A stretch of DNA of 64,000 bases from Manduca sexta (taxonomy: Eukaryota; Arthropoda; Insecta; Lepidoptera; Sphingidae): contig NC_051135.1 of assembly GCF_014839805.1 (NCBI RefSeq), forward strand, positions 14,449,291 to 14,513,290, in the 5' to 3' direction. Made by a program: the position numbers and the translations under genes. The notes beneath the pieces are model-generated. The model made no database searches and was not told the DNA's origin. It saw only the letters and a list, made by a program, of their open reading frames with translations. Of this stretch, positions 13,036-24,000 are shown piece by piece. Within the stretch, counting starts at the first letter, position 1. Every line of letters begins with the position of its first letter.

Positions 13036-13227
13036 AATGTCCAACTACCGAAGCTTCCCGTGCCGGACCTGAAAGCAACTATGGAATCGTACTTGGAGTT
13101 CGCGGAGGTGGTGGTCAGCCCCCAGCAGTTGGAGCATACCAAGGGCCTGGTGCGAGGGTTTATGGAAGAGATGGGGCCCAAGCTCCAGGAGATGCTGCTC
13201 GACCGGCAGAAGGAAATGGATAATTGG
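13036..13227 (+). CDS. CrAT: Carnitine O-acetyltransferase, N-terminal exon (partial gene)
   Basis: A 192-nt, 64-codon exon with acceptor GTTTACAG and donor TGG/GTAATG. The product begins NVQLPKLPVPDLKATMESYL and ends near RQKEMDNW. This is the conserved N-terminal signature of the choline/carnitine acyltransferase family: LPxLPVPxL, a hydrophobic helix, an HTK motif, then the DNW that precedes the family's LS.WW segment. The enzyme makes acetyl-carnitine from acetyl-CoA and carnitine in mitochondria or peroxisomes. The next expected exon (starting LS.WW) is not found on either strand downstream, so the gene either continues beyond the window around nested genes, is truncated, or is separated by a misjoin at the 24001-24500 gap. 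Confidence 0.85.
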
Positions 13228-13665
13228 GTAATGATCCACTAATTAATAATTATAGCGAAAGGTAATCTGTAAATTTTCTGATGTGTAAGATTTTAACTTC
13301 GGTTTTTTTTTTGCTTTGAACTTTGGTTCATTTAAACAAACAAAAAAATTTAAACAAAGTATTAATAATGCAGGCCAGTTGTTGTCTGAACGAAAAATAA
13401 TCCTTTTTGGAGTCGTGATGATATTTGTTCATTAAATTCCCAGTCCACATCATAATCGCTGAAATGTATAATAATACGAGACGTTACGAACAAAGGGCAT
13501 TAAAGTAACCTTATCGGCGACAAACGCGAAGGTTTACCACGTATCGTAACTCCAAACAATGGTATTATGCAAACCGCTTTGTTTTCCAACAATCGTACAA
13601 CACTCCTTGTCGAACAGTAAACGGGAAAAAATCAAATATGCCACCTAAATACCTGCCGACATAAA
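13228..13665. other. Spacer between the CrAT exon and the giant ORF
   Basis: 438 bp with no repeat recognised. It ends in a short upstream ORF: ATG at 13638, eight codons, stop TAA at 13662-13664, one base before the ATG of the giant reading frame. If the giant gene has its own promoter it should lie here; I see no convincing TATA box. Confidence 0.45.
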
Positions 13666-16600
13666 ATGAAAATTATTTTAGTGATATTCATAATTATTGT
13701 GCAAAGTGAAGCCTTAATGCCAGTGATACCGAAAAATGACAGCCCAGTGTTGATGAAAATTTTGCAATCAGTGGACTCGGCGACAAATGATGAACACCTT
13801 TTTGAAGTGGCATTGAAGCTTTTGAAAAGTCTGTGCGTTTGTATGCGTGAAACTCTCAGACAAAAAGAAGAAAAAGTGATATTCAATGGAGATAACAATT
13901 CCTTGGAAGCAGATGACTTGGCTACCGATAGCAGAGATCTTGAAATTTATAGAAAGATTTATAATAACACATGTTTCGATCTACGACAGGAACTGGTACA
14001 TAAAATAAACAGTATACAAAATATCACAATCGACAATGAAGCTTTAAATGACTATGTTAATTGTGGAAGTAATAAGAAAAATATTACCGATAATGCTAAA
14101 ATCATTACGAAAATTGGTGCGAAGTTAGAGCTGCAAAACATTCTGTATAAAGTTTTAATCGAAACTAAAGATCTGCACAATTATTCTATTAGGCGATATA
14201 ATTTATTTGGCAAAGCTAAACCACACATCCGAAGCAATCTTAAACATAGCATCATTGTTATATTAACTTTACGTCCTTTATCTAGAAAAAATGAAAATGC
14301 TCAAGAAGTTAATGGAAAGGAACTACATGAAATTCTGAATCAAAAGTCATCAATTGATATAGATATTATAGATGCTAAATACGATCCAAATAACCGTGCA
14401 AGTGAGGAATATGCTAAAGAAAATATTGTGTCGGACTGCAATCTGCGATCGGTATATACGTTTCTGATCGAAAGTGAGAAAAAGAAACTTACCAAAGTTT
14501 TTAAGCTTTTGAGGAGAAATGGTACTATTAAGGTATACATAGATGTGACTACCAGAAGTAACCATACAGATTTCAGCAGAATTTGCTGTAATAACGACAC
14601 TTCAACTCCTTTATGTAAAACTGATTTTATTAATAGTAATTTAGAGACAGAGGAAATTTTTGGTATTGCAAAGACACAATCAAATATAAAAACTGGTAAT
14701 TATAAAGATACTATTTCAAAAATAAAAGATTTGGTAAAACTTTATGATAAAAAATTAGAGGCAGTGGCTAAAGGAGTGCTGGACAAAACTAGATTAGAAA
14801 GTGCTAAAGATTCTGGATGTTTAGGCACTTCAAACACGGATGCGCAAATTTATGAAATTCCCGAAAGTATTAGGAGATATGTTACTAGAGCTTCCACTAA
14901 TTTAACAAATACTGTTCTTCCAGCTCTAAAAAACATAACCTTAGTAGACAAAACACAAACAATTGGTATTAGAAAACATGGTCTGAATAATAAACTAAAA
15001 CATGACAAATCTATAGGGATAATAAATATTTTAACTTCGCCGATAACAGAAAATTTTGTTATACCAACTATAATTGATTCGAAGACACAAGTTTTGGACA
15101 ACAGACAGATGCAACAAATTAGTGATAAAATGACAAAGTCAATTTCTACAAAGGATTTGAATAATCAATATGCAGAATCAAATACAGTTAAGGACATGAT
15201 TATAAAATTCTATAAAACAGAGGCAGAATTAAAACCAAGCCATGTAAATGATATAAAAGGACATGAACACATTACGTTTACAGATTCTTGTATAAATTGT
15301 ATATCTAAGGACTCTCAAACATGGACTATACAAAGTCCTGATGTATTTACTAACAGCCTGATATCAACTACAGCACCAAAAAAATATGCCACTAGATATT
15401 ATTACGATACAGCATTACAAACGCCACATACAGAAGCTGATACAACATTGGGATTTAAAAATATAACTGATAAAGTTACACAAAAAGTTCCTGTTAAAAT
15501 ACCAGAATCTACAGACCCAATAATGTTTAGTATGATAACTAATAGTAAATCAATCCATAACGAAAATATTATACACATTGATGTAAAAAGTAATGTCACA
15601 ATTTTTGATACCACGCAAGAATCACTCCATGCAATAATAGCAAAGCCTAATATTGTAACACCAGATTATAAGGTAAGAAATGAATTAGAAAAGCAAACAA
15701 AATATCCCATGATGATATCAAGCGTGTTTCCCTTAACACCAAGCTATAGTTCTATCAAAGTAAATTTATCAAACACAAGTACCACTATATCCAAAAATAT
15801 ATTAACGTCAGCTCGTGAAACAGTCAAATATTTGGGAATGCTAAAATCGGATGTCGGTTTAAACAATATAACCACAGAAGCTACAACAATCTCGTTTTCA
15901 AGAATACCCACAAGTGATGTAATATCTAATTTTAGAAAACCCTCAAGTGTCATTTCTATTGAATACAATACAAGACCCCTAATTACTCCAAACTCAAATA
16001 TAAATCGAGAAGACAATAAGAACGATTATATTAGTGAATCGGACAAACTAATTACAACTAGCAAGCGTTTTACGAATTTCAAAAATAGTTACACAGTTAA
16101 TAACACACTTATACCTTCTAACGTTACAATTGCAGTAAGAGTGGAAACGCCCATAAAATTTAGTAGGAATACACATCACATGCAGAAAGATGAAGACATT
16201 TTAAGCAAGCTAAATGGATTTACGATCGCTGCAACAGGCAAATTTAAACTATCAAAAGATATTGAACATGTTACACCGTCTAGTATATATAAAAATATAA
16301 TGTTTGGAACTACTGATAACTTGATTAAACCTCAACAAGATATGACAGAAGAATACGATAGAGTAATCATACCAATTAGGCAAGTAATTAAAAAATATAA
16401 AAGTAAACCAATTATAATTGATAATTTATTCCTTCAAGAGGAGTCAAATAAAATATCTACTAGAAGGAAAGCTGAATATAAGGTCAAAATGAATAGCTCA
16501 GCTATAACAATTAAATCATTTGATGGGCTTGCAGCTTTAAAAACGATTCCAAATGCATTTCTACCATTTTCCAATGAAAATATAACTGCAGTAAACAAAA

Positions 16601-17031
16601 CTACTTCTTGCCTTGGAACTTTCAAAGAAATTACAGAAGCTCGTAATATTGATAATACTACTAAAACTTATACTTCAAATCAAAAGGTATCAGATTATGA
16701 TTTGAATTCCAATAAAACTGAGTTGAAATTTACTCTCCCAATTAGAAAGTATACGAGTTCAAAAACTTCTTTCACTCTGCCTGCATTAACAACGCCACCC
16801 ATAAGTGAAGATAATCCCAAGAATCTAGAAAGCCGTGAAAAGCGACAAACTAATGAAGTTCAAAATGGTGAAACTTCTACAGAAACAACCGTTACAAATA
16901 CATTTAATTTCGATTTCCTTGCGGACACCAACGAGAAACATATGAATATTATCAGTAAAGATACGAAATTGAAAACGTTCTCACCAATACCATCTTTATT
17001 TACCTCACAGCATATTTTTTACTACAAGTGA
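13666..17031 (+). CDS. Giant secreted Thr/Asn/Ser/Lys-rich protein, segment 1 (N-terminus)
   Basis: 1121 codons. I do not recognise the family. It starts with a clear signal peptide (MKIILVIFIIIVQSEA, cleavage plausible after residue 16). Residues about 20-330 look globular and hold most of the cysteines (C57 and C59, then NNTCF, VNCGS, SDCNL, RICCN, PLCKT). After that comes low-complexity sequence rich in Thr, Asn, Ser, Lys and Ile, with very frequent N-x-S/T sequons (NIT, NTT, NLT) and a furin-like site SREKRQ near residue 1060. This is mucin-like or matrix-like composition. The start is chosen because the signal peptide begins there and context AAAATGA is good. The frame ends at TGA 17029-17031, but the protein continues in frame +1 (next entry). 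Lies 438 bp after a CrAT exon on the same strand. Confidence 0.7.
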   Translation: MKIILVIFIIIVQSEALMPVIPKNDSPVLMKILQSVDSATNDEHLFEVALKLLKSLCVCMRETLRQKEEKVIFNGDNNSLEADDLATDSRDLEIYRKIYNNTCFDLRQELVHKINSIQNITIDNEALNDYVNCGSNKKNITDNAKIITKIGAKLELQNILYKVLIETKDLHNYSIRRYNLFGKAKPHIRSNLKHSIIVILTLRPLSRKNENAQEVNGKELHEILNQKSSIDIDIIDAKYDPNNRASEEYAKENIVSDCNLRSVYTFLIESEKKKLTKVFKLLRRNGTIKVYIDVTTRSNHTDFSRICCNNDTSTPLCKTDFINSNLETEEIFGIAKTQSNIKTGNYKDTISKIKDLVKLYDKKLEAVAKGVLDKTRLESAKDSGCLGTSNTDAQIYEIPESIRRYVTRASTNLTNTVLPALKNITLVDKTQTIGIRKHGLNNKLKHDKSIGIINILTSPITENFVIPTIIDSKTQVLDNRQMQQISDKMTKSISTKDLNNQYAESNTVKDMIIKFYKTEAELKPSHVNDIKGHEHITFTDSCINCISKDSQTWTIQSPDVFTNSLISTTAPKKYATRYYYDTALQTPHTEADTTLGFKNITDKVTQKVPVKIPESTDPIMFSMITNSKSIHNENIIHIDVKSNVTIFDTTQESLHAIIAKPNIVTPDYKVRNELEKQTKYPMMISSVFPLTPSYSSIKVNLSNTSTTISKNILTSARETVKYLGMLKSDVGLNNITTEATTISFSRIPTSDVISNFRKPSSVISIEYNTRPLITPNSNINREDNKNDYISESDKLITTSKRFTNFKNSYTVNNTLIPSNVTIAVRVETPIKFSRNTHHMQKDEDILSKLNGFTIAATGKFKLSKDIEHVTPSSIYKNIMFGTTDNLIKPQQDMTEEYDRVIIPIRQVIKKYKSKPIIIDNLFLQEESNKISTRRKAEYKVKMNSSAITIKSFDGLAALKTIPNAFLPFSNENITAVNKTTSCLGTFKEITEARNIDNTTKTYTSNQKVSDYDLNSNKTELKFTLPIRKYTSSKTSFTLPALTTPPISEDNPKNLESREKRQTNEVQNGETSTETTVTNTFNFDFLADTNEKHMNIISKDTKLKTFSPIPSLFTSQHIFYYK

Positions 17032-17059
17032 AAAAAATCATATAAGCCAGAATAAACAA

Positions 17060-19558
17060 ATGGTACAATTGTTCAAACAAAATGAAACTACAGTCTATAA
17101 AAACAATGACCACAGTACAAGAAACATTGAAGAATTAACTGAAGCCACAAAAACCTATAATATCAAAAGTTATAATAAAGATAAGTTCCGTAATATTACA
17201 ATGATGAATATTTTGACAGAACCATCGTTATCTACTACCTATAATGGCACAGACAAGGCATATAACCCGACTTACGCACCTATAGTAAATCCCAACAAAA
17301 CTACAAAATTAATAAATATTAGTATTGAGAATGATGTTGCAGAGAAAAACACAATAATGCATGATGAAAAAGTTAACATTAATATAAGTCAATCATTATC
17401 GATTTTGAACAACAACCAACGCACAAATCAAATAGACAGCATAACTACAAAAAGTGAAGTTAATAGTTTGAATAATACGTTACAAGATAATCAAAACATA
17501 GGTGGTGCTGATAAAAGAGAATCTTATACAAGTAATGCAAAGCTTATAAATGGGCTAAAAACTATTATTAATTTTAATGAAATAGATTGTGCTTCCAATA
17601 AAACTACAAAAATAGTCCCAAAACTCTATTTGAGGTTTTTATCTGCAAGAAAAGAGAAAACTATAACAAAGAAACCCTCAGATATTAAAGAAAATCTCGA
17701 CACGGAAACTACAAAAACGTTGCCCGTATATAAAGTAAAAGAAAACAAAAATAACACAAAAGATCTTTCAATCCGAAAAAGATTAGATTCAGTTATGAAA
17801 GGCCACATCGTATTACTCGCTAAAGTTCAAAGTACTACTGAAGCTTTAAAATTCAATGAAACATTTAGTGAAACTAAGAACGAAAAAGCATTTACAAGTA
17901 ATAAAAAAGAAGATTTAAAAATGAATGTTATTGAAAATATTACAATGCTTACGCCAAATAATACCTTCACTAATTCAAAATGGAATTCAACTTTTACGTT
18001 TAAGAAAAACATCACAAAATTAAATAAAAATATATATTCTACTAAAATACTTAAAGATTACAAAACTACCGAAATCATAAATAAAAATCAAACTTATGTG
18101 CAGAAGAAAGAAATTCACAATTTTAACGATAATGACGCTAAAAGAATAAATCACAACACAAGCAGCACGAAACAAATAAAATATTACCCTACTGAATATG
18201 GAGTACACAATATTACAGATATTGCTACTATTCTTAATAAATCAACTCCTAATAACTATAAACAATTGATCACATTAAGTTATAATCCTTTAATAAATGA
18301 AGTTCTTACCAAGACTCAAAAAAGCCTTATGAGAATGACTACAATAATTTTTGAATACAATATACCCACAGAAGTAAGGGATGGTAAGAATATTACTCCT
18401 GAAATAATAATATTCAATAAATTAAGATCTAATATTACTGCAAACGTGACGGAAACATGCGTTCATAATGTTAATATTCAGTTAAATACAACCAAGCATC
18501 CTCAAAATTTGGCATATTTTAACGATGACTTTAACGCCATGGATAAAAAGACTACTAATGCCTTTCATGCTAGTTATAGGGGATTAAGTCTTACAAATTC
18601 TTCGTTTATTAGTAATGATACATATGCAAAAAAATTAAAAGAAACTAAAGGACCTAAAACTATAACAGTTTCTCGAGGTGAAATGTTTTTAGAGAATCCT
18701 ACGTTGTTGAAAAATATGGAAAAACTTACAACTGATATTTTTTTTAACTCAAAAGTTATTGGAAGATTATCACGTCAGATAATGTCGACTAGTCCAATTG
18801 ATAATATAAAAGAAACTACAAGTAAAATCACTTTTTCGGATAAATGGAGGGATACCTACAGTTTGCCACAATCAGAAGTAGCAACAACCGTAATGACTGC
18901 AAAGGCGTCGGATAAAACAATTAATTTTAAAAATAAGAGTAGTCCAAAAACCACTGTGATGAATAGAAATACTGATGTTAAAGATGCAAAAATCCCAATA
19001 ATATCATCACACACACCCAGTACACAGAGTGGTGATATAGTCACTAGTAATGAGAAGAAAGCAATTAGTACTACAAACAATATTATTGAAATAATATCTT
19101 TAAAACAGCCAATCAATAATAATAAATTGTCTCCAAAAGTGACAACGTATATTGATGATAAACCTAGATCGCTACATATAGAAAATACCACATACAAAAT
19201 TGATAACAAAATGACGTCATGGATAGATGCGCTTAAAATAAGAAACGGATTACTAAAAGAATATCTTACAATTCCTACAGTTACCGAAACTAATATTTAT
19301 AATAATTTTACACATGTGAATAACAAAAATTTGTTATACTCCAAGCAACTAGAAAAAGAAAACGAAACAAATTCTGAAAAAACATCACTCTTCAAAAGCC
19401 TTCCTGTTATGTTACGTCCATTTAGCAAGTTTCCTAAACATCATGTACCGACGACAATTACGTATTTTACCAAAAATAACAACGAAACAACACAACCATT
19501 AAATCAAAATAAAAGAGAAGCCCATACAACTAAAAAAGATGTCCTCAATGTCACTTGA
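17060..19558 (+). CDS. Giant secreted protein, segment 2 (shifted +1)
   Basis: 832 codons from the first ATG, but this frame is already open from 16973, so the ATG is probably not a real start. Composition is the same as segment 1: Thr/Asn/Lys/Ser/Ile, many N-glycosylation sequons, almost no cysteine. It has no signal peptide of its own, which supports reading it as the continuation of segment 1. The two frames are both open only in 16973-17028, and the run of six T at 17015-17020 is the likeliest place for the frame break. The segment ends at TGA 19556-19558 and is continued by segment 3. NKREAH near its end is a dibasic processing-like site. Confidence 0.65.
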   Translation: MVQLFKQNETTVYKNNDHSTRNIEELTEATKTYNIKSYNKDKFRNITMMNILTEPSLSTTYNGTDKAYNPTYAPIVNPNKTTKLINISIENDVAEKNTIMHDEKVNINISQSLSILNNNQRTNQIDSITTKSEVNSLNNTLQDNQNIGGADKRESYTSNAKLINGLKTIINFNEIDCASNKTTKIVPKLYLRFLSARKEKTITKKPSDIKENLDTETTKTLPVYKVKENKNNTKDLSIRKRLDSVMKGHIVLLAKVQSTTEALKFNETFSETKNEKAFTSNKKEDLKMNVIENITMLTPNNTFTNSKWNSTFTFKKNITKLNKNIYSTKILKDYKTTEIINKNQTYVQKKEIHNFNDNDAKRINHNTSSTKQIKYYPTEYGVHNITDIATILNKSTPNNYKQLITLSYNPLINEVLTKTQKSLMRMTTIIFEYNIPTEVRDGKNITPEIIIFNKLRSNITANVTETCVHNVNIQLNTTKHPQNLAYFNDDFNAMDKKTTNAFHASYRGLSLTNSSFISNDTYAKKLKETKGPKTITVSRGEMFLENPTLLKNMEKLTTDIFFNSKVIGRLSRQIMSTSPIDNIKETTSKITFSDKWRDTYSLPQSEVATTVMTAKASDKTINFKNKSSPKTTVMNRNTDVKDAKIPIISSHTPSTQSGDIVTSNEKKAISTTNNIIEIISLKQPINNNKLSPKVTTYIDDKPRSLHIENTTYKIDNKMTSWIDALKIRNGLLKEYLTIPTVTETNIYNNFTHVNNKNLLYSKQLEKENETNSEKTSLFKSLPVMLRPFSKFPKHHVPTTITYFTKNNNETTQPLNQNKREAHTTKKDVLNVT

Positions 19559-22500
19559 TAATGAGAATTTAACGGATATACAAAACATAATATCAATAAC
19601 AGAAAATTATGGACTGATAAATTCTGGGAAAACGGCAAATGATAAAACAGAATATTATTTTACTCAAAGATTTCCAAGTACTACTATGAAGGCTTTAAAA
19701 ATAACGAAACTTTTTAAACCTTCTGCATCCACAATTAGTTCGAACGAAACGGCGATTATAGATACAAGTGATGTCTCAGATGTCTCAGATGATATTATAA
19801 ATACTGCTGAACAAAAAAGTATCCAGAATATTAGAACTATGACAACAAGTATGAAAATGTCTTCAATTCCAACACAACGCAAAATAAAAGTAGTAAGTAG
19901 CCTTTCCTCAAACAATTTATTTCGAAACATATCCAAATATAAAAGCGATGTTACTACAAATAAAAACCTTTATCCGGTTTTATTTGATAAAATACTTTTT
20001 AGACCAAATACAGACAGTGAAGGACAGAAATTGCATAATACTACTACAAAAAAAATATCTAGTGGAGCCATTATAAAAGTTTCCTTAGAGTTGATAGAAC
20101 GTACTACACAACGAATAAAAGAAAATCTGAATGAAAATAATGACGACCATTTAAAGATAACTTTAATTGATCACGAAAATGTTGTTCCAAAAACCAATTT
20201 AAGTTATAGTGATTATCTGCTTATCTCTACTTCTAACACTAATTTTGTCGCTACCAGTTTAAGATCAAAGACCGAAACCGAACAAACATTTAAAAATTAT
20301 ATAAATATTACTTCTATTGACACTACAGATAAACAAAATTATTTGCATAATTCTGGTGCAGAAAAAGAAGCTTGGAAAAACGCTAAACCAAAAGAGAGAG
20401 GCAACATTTTCGTAGTTGCGACAGAAAATATCAAATTTATTGAAAGTCCACCAACTATTTCGTATAAGAATATACTCTCCGCAACGGATAAAAATATTGT
20501 ACCAAATGTAAAATTGACATTTCATAATATAAATGCTCCCGATAATACTACTACAAATTTAACAAATAAATTAAACAATGAAACGTTCAAATACACTGCT
20601 ATTTCTGAAAAACCTACAGAAAGAAATAACAGCATAAATTACGATCTATTACCATTTTATAGTAAGTCGAAACCAACATTTAGATTATGTCAAAGCAATA
20701 ACATTACCACATCTTCGTATTCAATCAAATTAATGAGTAATATCAAAACTTCCACAACGGAATCTACAGCAGACTTTGATATAACAAATCAACAAGTTGT
20801 GACTACAGCAGAAAATGATATGGATACTGTGAATCCAGAAACTGACTCGATAACAGAAAGTGGCGACTTTAATGTTGATAGCCTATTGAGTTTACCTACA
20901 AATAACGTACATAAATCAACGGATTATATGAATAATCATAGAAATAATTGCGAAAAAGTAGTTCAAAAACACAACCCAGAACTTACTAAGCCATCAAAAA
21001 AATCACAAAAGAGAGAAGATTTAAAAAAAGCAATCACTCAAAAGTTTAGTACACAGGAAGAACATCATGCTGCACTGGAAAGCTTTCATAAAACTAATAA
21101 ACAAATATATTTGAAAGCTACAATGCCACACCTAGAAAATCATATAAGTCGTGACTTTATTAAAAATACCACTACCGATACTACAAAATCAATATTGGCT
21201 ATAAATGCCACATTATCTGATAAAGGAAATGATAGAGATCAGAATAACAGTAATTTAACTTTAAATGAAGGAAGCCATTGGACAATAATAAGTAGATTTT
21301 ATCCTTACAATACTCAGTCTTCTTTTAAAGACATTGATATTAGAGAAAATAAACATATTTTAAAAAAGTTTGATTATATGACTACTGAAAGTTATAAACA
21401 GGTAGCAACAGAAAAAAGTATTATTCCAGATAATGATGTTCTTATTCCTGCCGACGATACCTGGAAATATGTTCCCACAAAAATACCTTTTCATAATCGT
21501 GAACATAAAACCTTAAACAATTCTGGTGGTTATTTACCAGCAAAACAAAACTTACCAACTTCAACGAATGCTCTAAATATAAATGATCATTTCAATGATC
21601 AAAGTGATAACAGATATAAAGTCACTTTAGTAAATATGAGTAATTTTAAAAAGAGTAACAGTGAAAAGGATATTGAGCAAAATACAAAACTCAAGCCTAC
21701 AAGTGAATATAGTAATTCAAAATGGAAATCCACAAACAATACATCACAAATTGTCACACCTGTCGAAGAAAAGTATAAATCGAAGACAAAAATCAACAAT
21801 GTTAAAGGACACTTTAGATTTCTTGGTTCAAATCCTATTGATAAGGACGATATTGCAACCCAACCTGCCAGATTCACAACCCCTAATATATTTTCGCCGA
21901 TCAAAAAGCATCCTAGTGATTTTGAATTTCGTGTAACAATGTATATTTTCAATGCATCGCCTAAAAAAAATATTTATGTTGATACTTCAACTAAAGATCA
22001 AATCATTAATCACGACCATAACATAAATCAAGATGATACAACACAGAGATATTTTGCTACACTCGAAAATAATACGACTACACCATTTTATACTACACAA
22101 AAGCCAGGGAAATTAGACAAAAAATATATTTCTACGATTCAAAATGATATTTATGATATGCGTAAAACAACTGCTTTTCAATCTATATCACCTACATCGA
22201 CATCATCATTTGAAGATTTTAGTAAACATAAAGAAGTAATTTATACGTCAACACACGGGACTGTGCCGGTTATAAAAAAATATGAATTAGAATATTTTTA
22301 CCCAAAGAGAATCCTATTTCCGAAAGAAACTTCCAATACCGAAGAATACAGCCTAAGTAGCAAGTATCCTTTAATGAAAGAAAATAAAATCCAAACGATG
22401 AACGATGACGACTATTTTACTAGTTCAAAGGATATAATATCAAGTTTTCAATTAGGTACGAAAAATCTGCGAGAAACTACGACAAGAAAATCTTACGGGA

Positions 22501-24000
22501 GTGAAGTAAATACTCTGAATGAGAGTATTATTGGTGGAAAAACATATGGAATAACTCATAGGATTGCAAATATCAATGTGAATAATTTAACAAATGTAAA
22601 CCAAAAGCCTATCACAGACAATATGTCACCACATAATCTTACAAACAAAGATTTTACCAAAGAATTGAAAGTGACTACAAATGAAATAAATTCAACTTTT
22701 CTTAATTGGAAGGATTTTAATAAAAATCTAAGCGAATTCACACGAGAGGTGGCAAAAATAAAAGAAAACACATTTAACGATATATTCCAAGCGGCAAAAA
22801 AAAATTCTTCAAATATTCCAAAGAATCATTATAATTCTGACAAAACCATAGAAATACCATTCCAAGTTATCGATGATAAAGATATACAGACCTTTGAAAA
22901 ATCTACAACTCTCTTAGTACAACCAAACATTAAAACAAATCCCTTTATTTTCTACCGAATACATTCTAATCCAAATATATATGACGATGAAGATGGAAAA
23001 AAGTCAATCAAAATTACTAAAATTAATATAGTTAACAACTACGTGGAAAAACATGATTACAAATTTAAAATTCCGACAGTGGCGTTTGAAAAAGCGACAC
23101 CAGCAACCCAAGAGATTAATACTGGCTTTCTAATAAAACAAAGAAAATTTGAGGAGACGGTTCGCAAAGATAATACGATACATAACTTCACTACCTCAAA
23201 AGCTATGCAAACCGATACTACAGGCACAACAGTATCAGCGAGTAATCATTTTGCACAAACACTAACGACACCACATCAAGCGACAACGTCTAAGAGAGTA
23301 AGAACAGTAAAGTATAATACATATAAACCAACTGAAATAGATGAACTCGAAATATCTGTACAATATAAAAGTACATCAAAACTTACGTCAACTAAAACAA
23401 CATATAAATCTACAATTAAACCACAATACTATCATGCATTCACAATAAAAAAATTAAATAAAAGTATGATATCAAAAACTACGAAGAAAACACCGAAATT
23501 AATCAAATCAAGACCAAGATTGAATTATAACAAAGTTAAAAATGATTTTACAACACGCTCAAATCTAATAGGGAAATATTTTTCAAAAACGTATCCTAAC
23601 AAAATGCAACTCTTAGATCCATTTTCGAAAACCAATATGTACCCATTAAAAATGATGCCTCTCAAAACGCAAAGGAAGGTAATGAAAAGGATTCGTTTCT
23701 CCAATAAGAAGAGTGAACCATTCACAAACACAAAAGACGTACTTTCCAGAAGATTCATTTCATCACAAAATAATATTAAAGCCTTGCCCATGCTCAAAAG
23801 ACCATATTTCATCATTCCCAAACCAGCAACAGCAAGACAGTTAATTTTAAAGCCCAAGTTCGAGCCAATAGATAATCCGAATGATTACTTTCGGCCCAAA
23901 CCTTTATTTGTAAGAAACAATGATAATTTCTATGCAAATGATTACCAGACGCCTAAAAGACAACCTGATTTGAAATGGAGGAACAAAATAAGCTATATAC
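19503..24000 (+). CDS. Giant secreted protein, segment 3 (shifted +1 again), cut by the assembly gap
   Basis: About 1490 codons visible from the ATG at 19539; the frame is open from 19503. Same low-complexity Thr/Asn/Lys/Ser composition with many sequons. Towards the end (about 23270-23990) it changes character: more Lys, Arg, Pro and Phe with motifs such as FIIPKPATARQ and NDYFRPKPLF, suggesting a basic C-terminal domain. The frames of segments 2 and 3 overlap only in 19503-19555, where a run of six A lies at 19532-19537. The reading frame enters the N gap at 24001, so the true C-terminus is unknown; codons read through N and beyond are not evidence. Confidence 0.65.

Noticed and set aside
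17028..17050. A 23-bp GT-AG intron bridging segments 1 and 2
   Set aside because: Too short for an insect intron, and its length does not restore the reading frame.
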